The notes under the pieces: generated by a model | Database searches by the model: none | What the model saw: only the letters and a program-made list of their open reading frames with translations | Told to the model about the DNA's origin: nothing | Program-made: the position numbers and the translations under genes | Source: Chryseobacterium defluvii | GTDB lineage: Bacteria > Bacteroidota > Bacteroidia > Flavobacteriales > Weeksellaceae | Assembly: GCF_003634775.1 (NCBI RefSeq) | Contig: NZ_RBXB01000003.1 | Location: forward strand, 248,001-312,000 | Direction: 5' to 3' | Length of the DNA stretch: 64,000 nucleotides | Shown here: positions 7,507-16,781 of the stretch, in pieces | How positions within the stretch are numbered: the first letter of the stretch is position 1 | Layout of the letters: every line of letters starts with the position of its first letter

Positions 7507-10449
7507 TTATTTCAACTTCTTTTTAACGGCAACTTCTTCATAAACCTCTAAAATATCTCCTACTTCAATATCGTTATATCCTTTAAGGTTCAATCCACAT
7601 TCATACCCTTTTGTAACCTCTTTAACGTCATCTTTGAAACGTTTTAAGCTTTCCAATTCTCCATCAAATTTAACGATTCCGTCTCTCAACACTCTTACTT
7701 TAGAGTTTCTTGTCACTTTACCTGAAAGTACCATACAACCAGCAATTGTTCCTACCTTGGAAATCTTAAATACTTCTCTGATTTCAACATTACCGATTAC
7801 CTGTTCTTTAATTTCAGGAGAAAGCATTCCTTCCATTGCTTCTTTCACTTCTTCAATCGCTGCATAGATTACAGAATATGTTCTGATCTCGATTTCTTCT
7901 CTGTCTGCAAGATCTTTAGCATTGGCTCCAGCTCTTACATTAAATCCGATAATGATGGCATCAGACGCCGTTGCAAGGTTAACATCAGATTCGGTAATCT
8001 GACCAACTCCCTTATGAAGAATATTCACATTGATCTCTTCCGTAGATAATCTCTGCAACTGATCGGATAATGCTTCTACCGAACCATCCACGTCTCCTTT
8101 AAGGATAATATTCAGTTCTTTGAAATCACCCAAAGCAATTCTTCGTCCAAGCTCTTCAAGGGTTGTATGTTTTTTGGTTCTGATGGAAAGTTCTCTCTGA
8201 AGCTGCTCTCTTTTATTTGCAATGGTTTTAGCTTCACTTTCATCTTCATATACTTTAAACTTATCACCTGCTGTAGGAGCTCCATCCAATCCCAGAATAG
8301 TAACCGGAATTGAAGGTCCTGCTTCTTTAAGATTTCTACCTCTTTCATCAAGCATCGCTTTTACTTTACCATGGTTTTTACCGGCAAGAACATAATCTCC
8401 AACTCTTAAAGTTCCTGATTGAACAAGCATGGTTGATACATAGCCTCTTCCTTTATCTAAAGAAGCTTCAATAACAACACCCTGAGCATTTCTATTAGGA
8501 TTGGCTTTTAATTCCAATAATTCAGCCTGAAGCAATACTTTCTCTAATAAAAGATCAATATTATTACCAAACTTAGCAGAGATTTCCTGAGATTGAACAT
8601 TTCCACCCCACTCTTCCACCAAGATGTTCATTCCTGAAAGCTGCTGACGGATATTATCCGGATTCGCACTTGGTTTATCCACTTTATTCAGGGCAATGAT
8701 CATTGGTACACCTGCTGCCTGTGCGTGAGAAATAGCTTCTTTTGTCTGAGGCATTACATCATCATCTGCGGCAATAACAATAATAGCAATATCGGTAATC
8801 TGAGCACCTCTGGCTCTCATCGCTGTAAACGCTTCGTGACCCGGTGTATCTAAGAATGTAATTCTCTGACCGTTTTCAAGTTTTACGTTATAAGCACCGA
8901 TATGTTGGGTAATCCCTCCTGATTCACCCGCAATTACGTTGGTTTTTCTAATATAGTCGAGTAATGAAGTCTTCCCGTGATCCACGTGTCCCATTACCGT
9001 TACAATCGGAGCTCTTGGACGAAGGTCTTCCTCGCTGTCAATTTCATCTTCTGAGTCGGTTTCTTCAAGATCTGCATCAGAGAATTCAATTTTATATCCG
9101 AACTCGTCTGCTACTAATAGTAATGTATCAGCTTCTAGTCTCTGATTCATGGTAACCATAACTCCTAATGAGAAACAAGCAGAGATTACTTCAGTTGGTG
9201 ACACATTCATTAAGCTTGCCAGCTCGCCTACCGTAATAAACTCGGTAACCTTCAGAGTCCTGTCTTGCGCTTCAAGCTCTTGCTGACGCTCATCCTGTTC
9301 TCTACGGAAAGTTCGCTTATCTTTTCTATGTTTAGCAGATTTAGATTTACCTCCCTTATTGGTCAACTTTTCAAGGGTTTCCTTAATCTGGTTTTTAACC
9401 TGTTCATCTGTTAATTCAACAGGCATGACTCTTTGTCCGGGTCTGTTATTCTGACCTTTTTTGAATCCTCCGCCCTGGCCTTGACCTGGGGGACGATTTC
9501 CCTGATTGTTGTTTCCAAAACGGTTTCCACCCTGACCTCCTTGGCCTTGTGGACGATTTCCTTGTCCACCCTGACCTTGTGGTCTGTTTCCTTGATTCCC
9601 TCCCTGAGGACGGTTCCCTTGGCCACCGCCTTGGTTATTGTTTCCGGATTGCTGGTTATTCCCTTGGTTCTGTTGGTTAGGACCGGGCTTTTCAATCCTT
9701 TTTCTTTTCTTTTTAGCACCGGCAGAAGATCTGGATTTATCCGCAAATTGGGTTAAATCAATTTTTTCACCCACAATTTTTGGCCCGTCAAGCTTTTGAT
9801 AAACGGTTTCAATTTTTTGAGGTTCCTGTGGTTCTTCAGCTATCTGAGGTTCCTGTTTTGTTTCAACAGGCTTTGGCTCGGTTGCCACAACAGGTTTTGG
9901 GGCTTCTTTCACAGGCTCTTCAACCGGCTTTTGCTCCACTTTCTTTTCTTCCGCTGCTGGTTTTTCTTTTTTAGCAGGTCTGTTTCTGCTTTCTATCTGG
10001 GACAAATCAATTTTATCCAAAACTTTGAATTCCTGCTTTTCAGGGGTTGCAGGAGTAGGTTCAGGAGTCTTTACAGGTTCCTCTTTTTTCTCTTCCACTG
10101 CAGGAGCAGGAGCTTCTTCCGCTTCTGGTTTCTTATTTTCTAAATCTATTTTACCTAAAATTTTTGTTTCCGGTTTTATATTAGCTTTAGCTCTTATTAC
10201 TTCAGGGGTTTTCTTTTCTTCAATTTCCAGTTTTTCTTCCGGAACTTTAGTAATCACCACCTCATGGGAAGCCTTACGTTGTTCGCCATCCTTGGCAAAC
10301 TCAGCCTCCAATGCAGAATATGCCGCTTCTTCCAATTGAGCGTTAGGATTGCTTTCAACCTCAAAGCCCTTGGATTGTAAAAACTCTACTAATCTGGACA
10401 TCGAAATGTTGAATTCCTTGACCGCTTTATTTAATCTAATTTTTGGCAT
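7507..10449 (-). CDS. infB: Translation initiation factor IF-2
   Basis: 980 residues. GTPase that delivers initiator tRNA to the 30S subunit and promotes subunit joining. Visible: an N-terminal helical domain (1-52), a long disordered P/E/K-rich region in which a short motif recurs three times (KIDL at about 100-103, 147-150 and 229-232), a Q/G/N/R-rich low-complexity tract (about 255-340), an IF2_N domain (about 400-455), then the GTPase domain with G1 'GHVDHGKT' (487-494), 'DTPGHEAF' and 'NKVD', followed by the C-terminal domains. The length is normal for Bacteroidota IF-2. Last gene of rimP-nusA-infB. The repetitive tract produces spurious open frames on both strands. Confidence 0.98.
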   Translation of the reverse strand: MPKIRLNKAVKEFNISMSRLVEFLQSKGFEVESNPNAQLEEAAYSALEAEFAKDGEQRKASHEVVITKVPEEKLEIEEKKTPEVIRAKANIKPETKILGKIDLENKKPEAEEAPAPAVEEKKEEPVKTPEPTPATPEKQEFKVLDKIDLSQIESRNRPAKKEKPAAEEKKVEQKPVEEPVKEAPKPVVATEPKPVETKQEPQIAEEPQEPQKIETVYQKLDGPKIVGEKIDLTQFADKSRSSAGAKKKRKRIEKPGPNQQNQGNNQQSGNNNQGGGQGNRPQGGNQGNRPQGQGGQGNRPQGQGGQGGNRFGNNNQGNRPPGQGQGGGFKKGQNNRPGQRVMPVELTDEQVKNQIKETLEKLTNKGGKSKSAKHRKDKRTFRREQDERQQELEAQDRTLKVTEFITVGELASLMNVSPTEVISACFSLGVMVTMNQRLEADTLLLVADEFGYKIEFSDADLEETDSEDEIDSEEDLRPRAPIVTVMGHVDHGKTSLLDYIRKTNVIAGESGGITQHIGAYNVKLENGQRITFLDTPGHEAFTAMRARGAQITDIAIIVIAADDDVMPQTKEAISHAQAAGVPMIIALNKVDKPSANPDNIRQQLSGMNILVEEWGGNVQSQEISAKFGNNIDLLLEKVLLQAELLELKANPNRNAQGVVIEASLDKGRGYVSTMLVQSGTLRVGDYVLAGKNHGKVKAMLDERGRNLKEAGPSIPVTILGLDGAPTAGDKFKVYEDESEAKTIANKREQLQRELSIRTKKHTTLEELGRRIALGDFKELNIILKGDVDGSVEALSDQLQRLSTEEINVNILHKGVGQITESDVNLATASDAIIIGFNVRAGANAKDLADREEIEIRTYSVIYAAIEEVKEAMEGMLSPEIKEQVIGNVEIREVFKISKVGTIAGCMVLSGKVTRNSKVRVLRDGIVKFDGELESLKRFKDDVKEVTKGYECGLNLKGYNDIEVGDILEVYEEVAVKKKLK

Positions 10450-10524
10450 TTATATTATTTACTATTTTTTAATTTTTAAAATTAAAGTATTTCTTTTTTA
10501 CTGTTTATTAAAATTATTAAAATT

Positions 10525-11760
10525 TTAATCCTCAAATTCTTCTCTTAAAATACGTTTTACATCTTCAATAGTTTCTTCCTCAAGGTCAACCATGTTTAAA
10601 AGACTCTCCGTTTCTTTATCTAATACAGATTTTGCAGTAGTAAGACCTACTTTTCTAAACTCTTCCAAAATCCATTCTTCAATATCGTCATTAAATTCTT
10701 TCAATTCAACATCGTCATCCTCGCTGGATTCTCTATATACATCAATTTCATATCCTGTCAACCAAGAAGCCAGTCTGATATTCTGACCTTGTTTTCCGAT
10801 TACTTTAGAAATCTCTTCAACAGGAGTATATACCAGTGCATAAGTACTATCCTCATTGATATCAATTTTATTGATGGTAACATTTCCTAAAGCTCTCTTC
10901 ACCAAGATCTCAGGGTTTTTAGACCACTGAATCACATCGATGTTTTCATTTCTCAACTCTCTTACAACCCCGTGAATTCTCGATCCTTTTACTCCCACAC
11001 AAGCTCCTACCGGATCAATTCTGTCATCGTAAGCATCCACTGCAATTTTTGCCTTTTCTCCAGGTATTCTCACCACTTTTTTCAGGATGATTGTTCCGTC
11101 CTGAATCTCAGGAATTTCCAGTTCTAATAATTTCTCTAAGAATTTAGGTGCAGTTCTGGAAATAATAATCTGCGGTTTAGAACCTTTAAAATCTACTGTT
11201 TCTACAATAGCTCTGATGTTTTCTCCTTTTTTAAAGAAATCGGACGGAATCTGATTTTCTTTTGGCAGAATGAATTCATTTCCTTCATCATCAAGCAAAA
11301 TAACATGCTTATGACGGATATGATGAATTTCCCCTACAACAATTTCACCAATTCTGTCTCTAAATTGTTCATACAACATGGCATTGTTATGCTCCTGCAG
11401 TTTGGTGGCTAAGATTTGTTTCAGAGTAAGGATATTTCTTCTTCCCAACTGGGCAACAGGAATTTCCATGGTATACTCCTCTCCTACTTCGAAGGTAGGG
11501 TCTATTTTCTTAGCTTCGGAAATTTCGATTTCCAAGTCATCATCTTCAGACATCTCGTCCTCTACAATTGTCTTGTTCAAAAATATCTGAAAATCTCCTT
11601 TATCCGGGTTTACAATCACATCAAAATGATCATCTGAATCAAATCTTTTTCTCAAAAGGGTTTTCAGTGAATCTTCAATAATTGCCATAAGATCAATCTT
11701 ACTGATCCCCTTTTCGTCTTTAAAATCACCAAAGGATTCAATCAACGCTATATTATCCAT
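10525..11760 (-). CDS. nusA: Transcription termination/antitermination factor NusA
   Basis: 411 residues. Binds RNA polymerase and RNA and modulates pausing, termination and antitermination. Order seen: N-terminal polymerase-binding domain (1 to about 125), S1 domain (about 135-200, 'GEIVVGEIHHIRHKHVILL'), then two KH domains ('DPVGACVGVKGSRIHGVVREL' about 250-270 and 'VIGKQGQNIRLASWLTGYEIDV' about 315-336). A short acidic C-terminal tail follows. The protein is shorter than the E. coli form, lacking the two full acidic repeats, as is usual outside proteobacteria. It lies 17 nt after rimP and about 75 nt before infB, in the widespread conserved order. Confidence 0.97.
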   Translation of the reverse strand: MDNIALIESFGDFKDEKGISKIDLMAIIEDSLKTLLRKRFDSDDHFDVIVNPDKGDFQIFLNKTIVEDEMSEDDDLEIEISEAKKIDPTFEVGEEYTMEIPVAQLGRRNILTLKQILATKLQEHNNAMLYEQFRDRIGEIVVGEIHHIRHKHVILLDDEGNEFILPKENQIPSDFFKKGENIRAIVETVDFKGSKPQIIISRTAPKFLEKLLELEIPEIQDGTIILKKVVRIPGEKAKIAVDAYDDRIDPVGACVGVKGSRIHGVVRELRNENIDVIQWSKNPEILVKRALGNVTINKIDINEDSTYALVYTPVEEISKVIGKQGQNIRLASWLTGYEIDVYRESSEDDDVELKEFNDDIEEWILEEFRKVGLTTAKSVLDKETESLLNMVDLEEETIEDVKRILREEFED

Positions 11761-11777
11761 TTATCTTTTTGCTTTTT

Positions 11778-12245
11778 TTAAAATTTAATTACTACTAATG
11801 CTTTTTTTATCTCCGTATAAGGTATTTCCTTCTCTTCTTCCACATCCACTTTACCTTTTCCTATGTCTTTCGGTTTTCTGTATCGTAAAACAAGGGTGAT
11901 TTTGTCTTCATCTACTTTGGACAATTCACCTTCAATTTTAGAAGAATCGCCCAAGAGAACTTCAATTTCTCTTCCAATATTCTTACTGAATTGTCGTGGC
12001 GTAGATAAAGGCTCACTTAATCCCGCCGACATTACCTGCAGGCTGAAATCATGTTCTTCACGATCCATATTGAATTCTATGGCACGGCTTGCATCCAGAC
12101 AATCCTGCAAAGAAACCCCATTATCTCCATCTAAAATCACTATAATATCATTCCCTGCAGAAATCTTTAAATCGATAAGAAATAAGTCTTTTCTGGTTTC
12201 GAGGAATGCCTGTAACAATTCTTCAATTCTTTTTCTAAACTCCAT
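11778..12245 (-). CDS. rimP: Ribosome maturation factor RimP
   Basis: 155 residues. Assists late maturation of the 30S subunit. Recognised by the N-terminal segment 'LFLIDLKISAGNDIIVILDGDNGVSLQDC' (compare V-x-I-D in the family), the central 'DFSLQVMSAGLSEPLSTPRQFSKNIGREIEVLL' matching the family core E-V-S-S-P-G-[LI]-x-x-P-L, and a C-terminal Sm-like strand set ending 'ALVVIKF'. First gene of rimP-nusA-infB. A full-consensus promoter and a terminator-shaped leader hairpin lie upstream. Confidence 0.95.
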   Translation of the reverse strand: MEFRKRIEELLQAFLETRKDLFLIDLKISAGNDIIVILDGDNGVSLQDCLDASRAIEFNMDREEHDFSLQVMSAGLSEPLSTPRQFSKNIGREIEVLLGDSSKIEGELSKVDEDKITLVLRYRKPKDIGKGKVDVEEEKEIPYTEIKKALVVIKF

Positions 12246-12270
12246 AATTTATCTTTGATTTACCCGTACG

Positions 12271-12295
12271 AAAAAAGGCTTTCTTCCGAAGCCTT
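12271..12295 (-). promoter_or_regulatory. Terminator-shaped hairpin in the rimP-nusA-infB leader
   Basis: On the minus strand AAGGCTT - 7 nt - AAGCCTT is followed directly by TTTTCG. It lies between the operon promoter (12321-12351) and the rimP ATG (12245), so it is inside the 5' leader. No gene ends on this strand here, so it cannot serve as an ordinary downstream terminator. An attenuator is one reading; a simple leader stem-loop is another. Confidence 0.5.
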
Positions 12296-12320
12296 CCCAT
12301 TTTTTTCCGTAAATCCATTG

Positions 12321-12351
12321 CAAATATACGTATTTTTTCTAAAAAAGCAAA
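12321..12351 (-). promoter_or_regulatory. Promoter of the rimP-nusA-infB operon
   Basis: On the minus strand TTTG (12351-12348), a 19-nt spacer, then TATATTTG (12328-12321). This matches the flavobacterial consensus TTTG-N19-TAnnTTTG at every specified base. The leader to rimP is about 70 nt. Confidence 0.75.
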
Positions 12352-12427
12352 ATCATCTTATTATCAAGTAAATAAGCAGATTATATCTATCCTCAATAAA
12401 TAAAAAACACAATGATGGTATTTTTAC

Positions 12428-12435
12428 TATTTTTG
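12428..12435 (+). promoter_or_regulatory. -7 promoter element of the ugd-rfbB-rfbA operon
   Basis: TATTTTTG, a perfect TAnnTTTG match, 25 nt before the ugd start codon. No TTG box at the expected spacing is seen upstream. Confidence 0.45.
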
Positions 12436-12460
12436 TCATGAATTTTTAAAAACATACATT

Positions 12461-13774
12461 TTGAATATAACAATTGTAGGAACAGGTTATGTAGGATTGG
12501 TCACAGGAACTACTCTCGCAGAACTTGGCAATTCAGTATACTGTGTTGATATTGATGAGAAAAAAGTAGAAGGTATGAAAAACGGCATTGTTCCCATTTA
12601 TGAGCCGAATCTTGAGGAAATGTTTTTAAGAAACATTCAGGCCGAAAGGTTATTTTTCACCACTAATTTAAAAGAGGCTTTAGACAAAAGTGAAGTCGTT
12701 TACCTTGCACTTCCGACTCCTCCGGGAGAAGATGGTTCCGCAGATCTTTCTTATGTTCTGCAGGTAGCCAATAATATCGGAGAAATGATGACTGAATACA
12801 AGGTTATCGTTAACAAGAGTACGGTTCCTGTTGGAACTGCTGACAGAGTAAGCGAAGTGATTGCATCTAAAACAGCCCTTCCTTTCGATGTGGTTTCAAA
12901 CCCAGAGTTTTTAAGAGAGGGTTTCGCTGTGGAAGACTCCATGAATCCGGCAAGAGTGGTTGTAGGATCAAGCTCCGAAAAGGCAAAAGAAATTATGGCT
13001 AAAATTTACCAGCCATTTACGAATACAGGAATCCCTATCATTTTTATGGATGAAAAGTCATCAGAGCTCACCAAATATGCATCCAATTCTTTCCTGGCAG
13101 TGAAGATTACTTTTATGAACGAAATTGCCAACTATTGTGAAAAAGTGGGTGCGGATGTGGATAAAGTGAGATTAGGAATGGGGAGTGATGACAGAATCGG
13201 ACACCGGTTTTTATTTCCCGGCATCGGATATGGCGGAAGCTGTTTTCCTAAAGATGTGAAAGCATTAATAAAATCAGGGAAAGAAGAAAATTTCAATTTT
13301 CAGATTTTAGAAGCTACGGAAACCGTGAACACCGCACAAAAAGTTATTCTGGTTTCTGATATTGAAAATTATTTCGGAGGCAATATAGAAGGAAAAACCA
13401 TTGCTTTTTGGGGATTAGCCTTCAAGGCCAATACAGACGATATCCGCGAAGCTTCTTCTTTGGATAATATTGATCTGTTATTAAAAAAGGGTGCGAAAAT
13501 TGTTGCCTATGATGCTGTTGCAGAAAAGAATGTGCAGAAAGTCCTCGGAGACAAGATTCAATACGCAAAAAGCATGTATGAAGCTTTAGAAAATGCAGAT
13601 GCCTTATTCATAGCAACAGAATGGCCGGAGTTTAAAAATCCGAACTTCAAACTTATGGCTGAAAAAATGAAAAACAAAGTCATTTTTGACGGAAGGAATA
13701 TGTATCCATTGGAAATTCCTGAACAAAACGGATTTTATTATAAAAGTATAGGTAGAAAAACAATCGTAAAATAA
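12461..13774 (+). CDS. ugd: UDP-glucose 6-dehydrogenase
   Basis: 437 residues. Oxidises UDP-glucose to UDP-glucuronate with two NAD+ per turnover. The N-terminal Rossmann motif GTGYVG is at 7-12, 'FLREGFAVED' at about 150-159, and the catalytic cysteine C261 lies in 'GIGYGGSCFPKD'. A C-terminal nucleotide-binding domain follows. The start codon is TTG at 12461: the coding sequence begins directly at the first beta strand (NITIVGTGYVG), the only nearby upstream ATG runs into a stop, and later ATGs would remove the NAD site. First gene of the polysaccharide locus, 4 nt before rfbB. A relative acting on another UDP-hexose cannot be excluded, but the active-site sequence is that of the UDP-glucose enzyme. 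Confidence 0.92.
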   Translation: MNITIVGTGYVGLVTGTTLAELGNSVYCVDIDEKKVEGMKNGIVPIYEPNLEEMFLRNIQAERLFFTTNLKEALDKSEVVYLALPTPPGEDGSADLSYVLQVANNIGEMMTEYKVIVNKSTVPVGTADRVSEVIASKTALPFDVVSNPEFLREGFAVEDSMNPARVVVGSSSEKAKEIMAKIYQPFTNTGIPIIFMDEKSSELTKYASNSFLAVKITFMNEIANYCEKVGADVDKVRLGMGSDDRIGHRFLFPGIGYGGSCFPKDVKALIKSGKEENFNFQILEATETVNTAQKVILVSDIENYFGGNIEGKTIAFWGLAFKANTDDIREASSLDNIDLLLKKGAKIVAYDAVAEKNVQKVLGDKIQYAKSMYEALENADALFIATEWPEFKNPNFKLMAEKMKNKVIFDGRNMYPLEIPEQNGFYYKSIGRKTIVK

Positions 13775-13778
13775 AGAG

Positions 13779-14858
13779 ATGAAAAATATAATTATTACAG
13801 GTGGGGCAGGGTTTATTGGTTCTCATGTTGTAAGAGAATTTGTAAAGAACAACCCGGATACAACCATTATTAATCTTGATGCTCTTACTTATGCAGGGAA
13901 TCTTGAAAACCTAAAGGACATTGAACATGAATCTAATTATGTTTTTGAAAAAGCAGATATTACAAAACCTGAAGAATTAAGAAGAATATTTGAAAAATAT
14001 AATCCGGATGCTGTCGTACATTTAGCTGCAGAGAGCCATGTGGACAGAAGTATTACAGACCCGATGGCATTCATCAACACCAATGTTCACGGAACAGCTA
14101 ATCTTCTTAACCTTTGTAAAGAGTTCTGGACGCTGAACCCGGATCACACGCATGGAAGATTTCCGGATGAAAAGAGAACGAATTTATTTTATCATGTTTC
14201 TACAGACGAAGTTTACGGAAGCTTGGGAGAAACCGGATTTTTTCTTGAAACAACCCCATATGACCCACAATCTCCTTATTCAGCATCAAAAGCAGCTTCT
14301 GATCATTTGGTAAGGGCATATGGGAATACGTATGGAATGCCATTTATTGTATCTAACTGTTCAAACAATTATGGTCCGAATCATTTCCCAGAAAAACTGA
14401 TTCCTCTTTGTATTTCCAATATCATTAATGAAAGGCCTTTACCTATTTATGGTGACGGAAAATATACACGTGACTGGTTATTCGTAATTGATCACGCAAG
14501 AGCAATCCATCAGATCTTCAATGAAGCGAAGACAGGAGAAACCTACAATATCGGAGGCTTCAATGAATGGCAGAACATTGATTTGGTAAAAGAGCTTATC
14601 AAACAAATGGACGCCAAATTAGGAAAACCTGAAGGACATTCTGAAAAACTGATTACTTTTGTTAAAGACAGACCGGGACACGATAAGCGTTATGCTATTG
14701 ATGCCTCCAAATTAAATAAAGATTTAGGATGGAAACCGTCAGTCACTTTTGAGGAAGGACTTTCTAAAACCATAGACTGGTATCTTGAAAACAAAGAATG
14801 GCTGGAGAATGTAACGAGTGGAGATTACCAGAAGTATTACGAAAAACAATATAATTAA
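13779..14858 (+). CDS. rfbB: dTDP-glucose 4,6-dehydratase
   Basis: 359 residues, extended short-chain dehydrogenase. Converts dTDP-glucose to dTDP-4-keto-6-deoxyglucose. Visible: NAD-binding GGAGFIG (8-14), catalytic TDE (142-144), YSASK (Y167, K171), and the family-typical '[17 protein letters not shown]' segment. The product is the branch point for deoxysugars. Neither RmlC nor RmlD is in the window, while the FdtA/QdtA-type isomerase and aminotransferase are, which points to a 3-amino-3,6-dideoxyhexose rather than rhamnose as the local product. It is 4 nt downstream of ugd and about 10 nt upstream of rfbA. Confidence 0.96.
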   Translation: MKNIIITGGAGFIGSHVVREFVKNNPDTTIINLDALTYAGNLENLKDIEHESNYVFEKADITKPEELRRIFEKYNPDAVVHLAAESHVDRSITDPMAFINTNVHGTANLLNLCKEFWTLNPDHTHGRFPDEKRTNLFYHVSTDEVYGSLGETGFFLETTPYDPQSPYSASKAASDHLVRAYGNTYGMPFIVSNCSNNYGPNHFPEKLIPLCISNIINERPLPIYGDGKYTRDWLFVIDHARAIHQIFNEAKTGETYNIGGFNEWQNIDLVKELIKQMDAKLGKPEGHSEKLITFVKDRPGHDKRYAIDASKLNKDLGWKPSVTFEEGLSKTIDWYLENKEWLENVTSGDYQKYYEKQYN

Positions 14859-14868
14859 AACACACACG

Positions 14869-15732
14869 ATGAAAGGTATCATTTTAGCCGGAGGTTCAGG
14901 AACAAGGCTTTATCCGCTCACCATTGCCGTAAGCAAACAATTAATGCCGGTTTATGATAAACCCATGATTTATTACCCTCTTTCCACCCTGCTTTTAGCA
15001 GGAATTAAGGATATACTGATTATCACCACTCCCCATGACCAAGCCGGTTTTATCAAACTTTTGGGAGACGGTTCACAGATCGGATGTAATATAGAATATG
15101 TTGTGCAGCCAAGCCCAGACGGATTGGCACAGGCTTTCATATTAGGAGAGCAATTTATTGGTAATGATCCGGCAGCATTGGTATTGGGAGACAATATTTT
15201 CTATGGCTCCGAAATGGGGACGCTATTAAAGAATAAGACTAATCCAAAAGGTGGTGTTGTATTCGCATATCATGTTGCAGACCCGGAAAGATACGGTGTC
15301 GTAGAATTTGATGACAACTTCAAGGCTGTTTCAATAGAAGAAAAACCTACTCATCCTAAATCAAATTACGCAGTTCCCGGACTTTATTTTTATGATAATG
15401 AAGTAGTGGAAATCGCTAAAAACATTCAGCCTTCTGCGAGAGGTGAACTTGAAATTACTGACGTTAATAATGTTTACCTTCAAAAAGAAAGACTGGAGGT
15501 CGGGGTCTTAGACAGGGGTACAGCATGGCTGGATACGGGAACCTTCGATTCGCTCCATGATGCCTCAGAATTTGTAAGTGTGATTGAAAAAAGACAGGGC
15601 TTTAAGATCGGCTGTATTGAGGAAATTGCTTTCAGAAATAAATTCATTAATGAAGAAAAACTCCTTGAAACGGCTGCCAAATATGGAAAAAGCGGATATG
15701 GCGAATATCTGAAGCAGCTCGTAAAAAAATAA
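14869..15732 (+). CDS. rfbA: Glucose-1-phosphate thymidylyltransferase
   Basis: 287 residues. Makes dTDP-glucose from dTTP and glucose-1-phosphate, the substrate of the preceding dehydratase. The start of the protein is the nucleotidyltransferase signature '[17 protein letters not shown]', followed by '[20 protein letters not shown]' and '[20 protein letters not shown]', all diagnostic of RmlA/RfbA. The open frame extends 51 nt upstream to an ATG overlapping rfbB, but the ATG at 14869 puts the signature at residues 2-18 and gives the standard length. A clear intrinsic terminator follows. Confidence 0.96.
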   Translation: MKGIILAGGSGTRLYPLTIAVSKQLMPVYDKPMIYYPLSTLLLAGIKDILIITTPHDQAGFIKLLGDGSQIGCNIEYVVQPSPDGLAQAFILGEQFIGNDPAALVLGDNIFYGSEMGTLLKNKTNPKGGVVFAYHVADPERYGVVEFDDNFKAVSIEEKPTHPKSNYAVPGLYFYDNEVVEIAKNIQPSARGELEITDVNNVYLQKERLEVGVLDRGTAWLDTGTFDSLHDASEFVSVIEKRQGFKIGCIEEIAFRNKFINEEKLLETAAKYGKSGYGEYLKQLVKK

Positions 15733-15755
15733 CTGCAAACATTTAAAATATTTAC

Positions 15756-15787
15756 AAACTATTGGCCTTATGGTCAATAGTTTTTTG
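15756..15787 (+). terminator. Rho-independent terminator after rfbA
   Basis: AAACTATTGGCC - TTAT - GGTCAATAGTTT with one mismatched (G-T) pair, followed by TTTTG. It ends the ugd-rfbB-rfbA transcript. Confidence 0.85.
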
Positions 15788-15882
15788 TTCATAATAACAA
15801 ATATCAATATATTAGTTGTTAATTTCGATTTATATCGATGAATAATTCATAAATTGAGAAGCAATGATCGAATTAATTATTA

Positions 15883-15890
15883 TAAATTTG
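15883..15890 (+). promoter_or_regulatory. -7 promoter element upstream of wzm
   Basis: TAAATTTG, a perfect TAnnTTTG match, 16 nt before the wzm ATG and downstream of the rfbA terminator. A TTG at 15854-15856 is 26 nt upstream, a little far for the usual spacing. Confidence 0.45.
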
Positions 15891-15906
15891 CATAAAACAT
15901 ATACTG

Positions 15907-16755
15907 ATGAATGAACCACAACAAAAGTGGACAGAAACTATCGAGGCAAGTCACTCTTTATTTGATTTACGGTTAAGTGAGGTCTGGAGATATAAAGATC
16001 TTATTTATATGTTTGTAAAAAGGGATTTTGTGTCAAGTTTCAAGCAAACTGTTCTGGGACCGATCTGGTTTTTTATCAACCCAATCTTAACAACCATCGT
16101 TTATCTGGTTGTTTTTGGAAGAATTGCCAATTTACCTACGGACGGTGCTCCCCGATTATTATTTTACCTTGCCGGAGTAACACTTTGGAATTACTTCTCA
16201 AGCTCATTAACGGGTACGTCTTATACTTTTGCCGGAAACGCCAATATTTTCGGGAAAGTCTATTTTCCCAGACTTGTCACTCCGATTTCAATTGTAATTT
16301 CCAATCTTATGCGGTTTGCCGTCCAGCTATTATTATTTATTCTTGGATGGGCATATTATCTGTCTAAAGGTGAAGTTCACCCCAACTGGTGGATTCTGGC
16401 AACTCCTTTTCTGATCATCCTGATGGCTCTTTTTGCATTAGGAGTAGGAATGATATTTTCCGCACTTACCACAAAATATAAAGACCTGAACATGCTTTTG
16501 GGTTTTGGAGTTAGCTTATACATGTATGCTACTCCGGTAATATATCCCGTGTCTTCACTTCCCGATCCTTTTAAAAAGATCGCCATGTATAACCCTTTGA
16601 CCGGTATTTTTGAATGCTTCAAGTATGCCTGGATGGGAGTAGGAGAATTCTCCCCTTTGATGTTGGGAATCAGCTCCGTTATCATTCTGATTCTCCTGGC
16701 TATAGGAATTGTTATTTTCAACAAAGTTGAAAAGACATTCATGGATACTGTATAA
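15907..16755 (+). CDS. wzm: Polysaccharide ABC exporter, permease subunit (Wzm-type)
   Basis: 282 residues, ABC-2 family membrane protein. Its six or so hydrophobic segments include 'ILTTIVYLVVFGRIA', 'LLFILGWAYYLS', 'FLIILMALFALGVGMIFSALTTKY' and 'IILILLAIGIVIFNKVEKTF'. The N-terminal amphipathic part 'LRLSEVWRYKDLIYMFVKRDFVSSFKQTVLGPIWFFINPI' is typical of O-antigen/teichoic acid exporters. With the following ATPase it moves lipid-linked polysaccharide across the inner membrane. This defines the locus as ABC-transporter-dependent; no Wzx flippase or Wzy polymerase is seen in the window. Starts a new transcript after the rfbA terminator. Confidence 0.92.
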   Translation: MNEPQQKWTETIEASHSLFDLRLSEVWRYKDLIYMFVKRDFVSSFKQTVLGPIWFFINPILTTIVYLVVFGRIANLPTDGAPRLLFYLAGVTLWNYFSSSLTGTSYTFAGNANIFGKVYFPRLVTPISIVISNLMRFAVQLLLFILGWAYYLSKGEVHPNWWILATPFLIILMALFALGVGMIFSALTTKYKDLNMLLGFGVSLYMYATPVIYPVSSLPDPFKKIAMYNPLTGIFECFKYAWMGVGEFSPLMLGISSVIILILLAIGIVIFNKVEKTFMDTV

Positions 16756-16781
16756 GTAATTTAACTCTAAAATCAGAAAAC

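Noticed and set aside
9470-9690. Direct repeats that look like a short CRISPR array
   Set aside because: Repeats are in frame inside infB, vary in length and have no regular spacers.
9411-9756. Open frames on both strands over the repetitive part of infB
   Set aside because: They come from the low-complexity Q/G/N/R-coding DNA; infB in its own frame is continuous and conserved on both sides.
12250-12257. TATCTTTG on the plus strand as ugd promoter
   Set aside because: It is more than 200 nt from ugd and has no TTG box; the element at 12428-12435 is closer.
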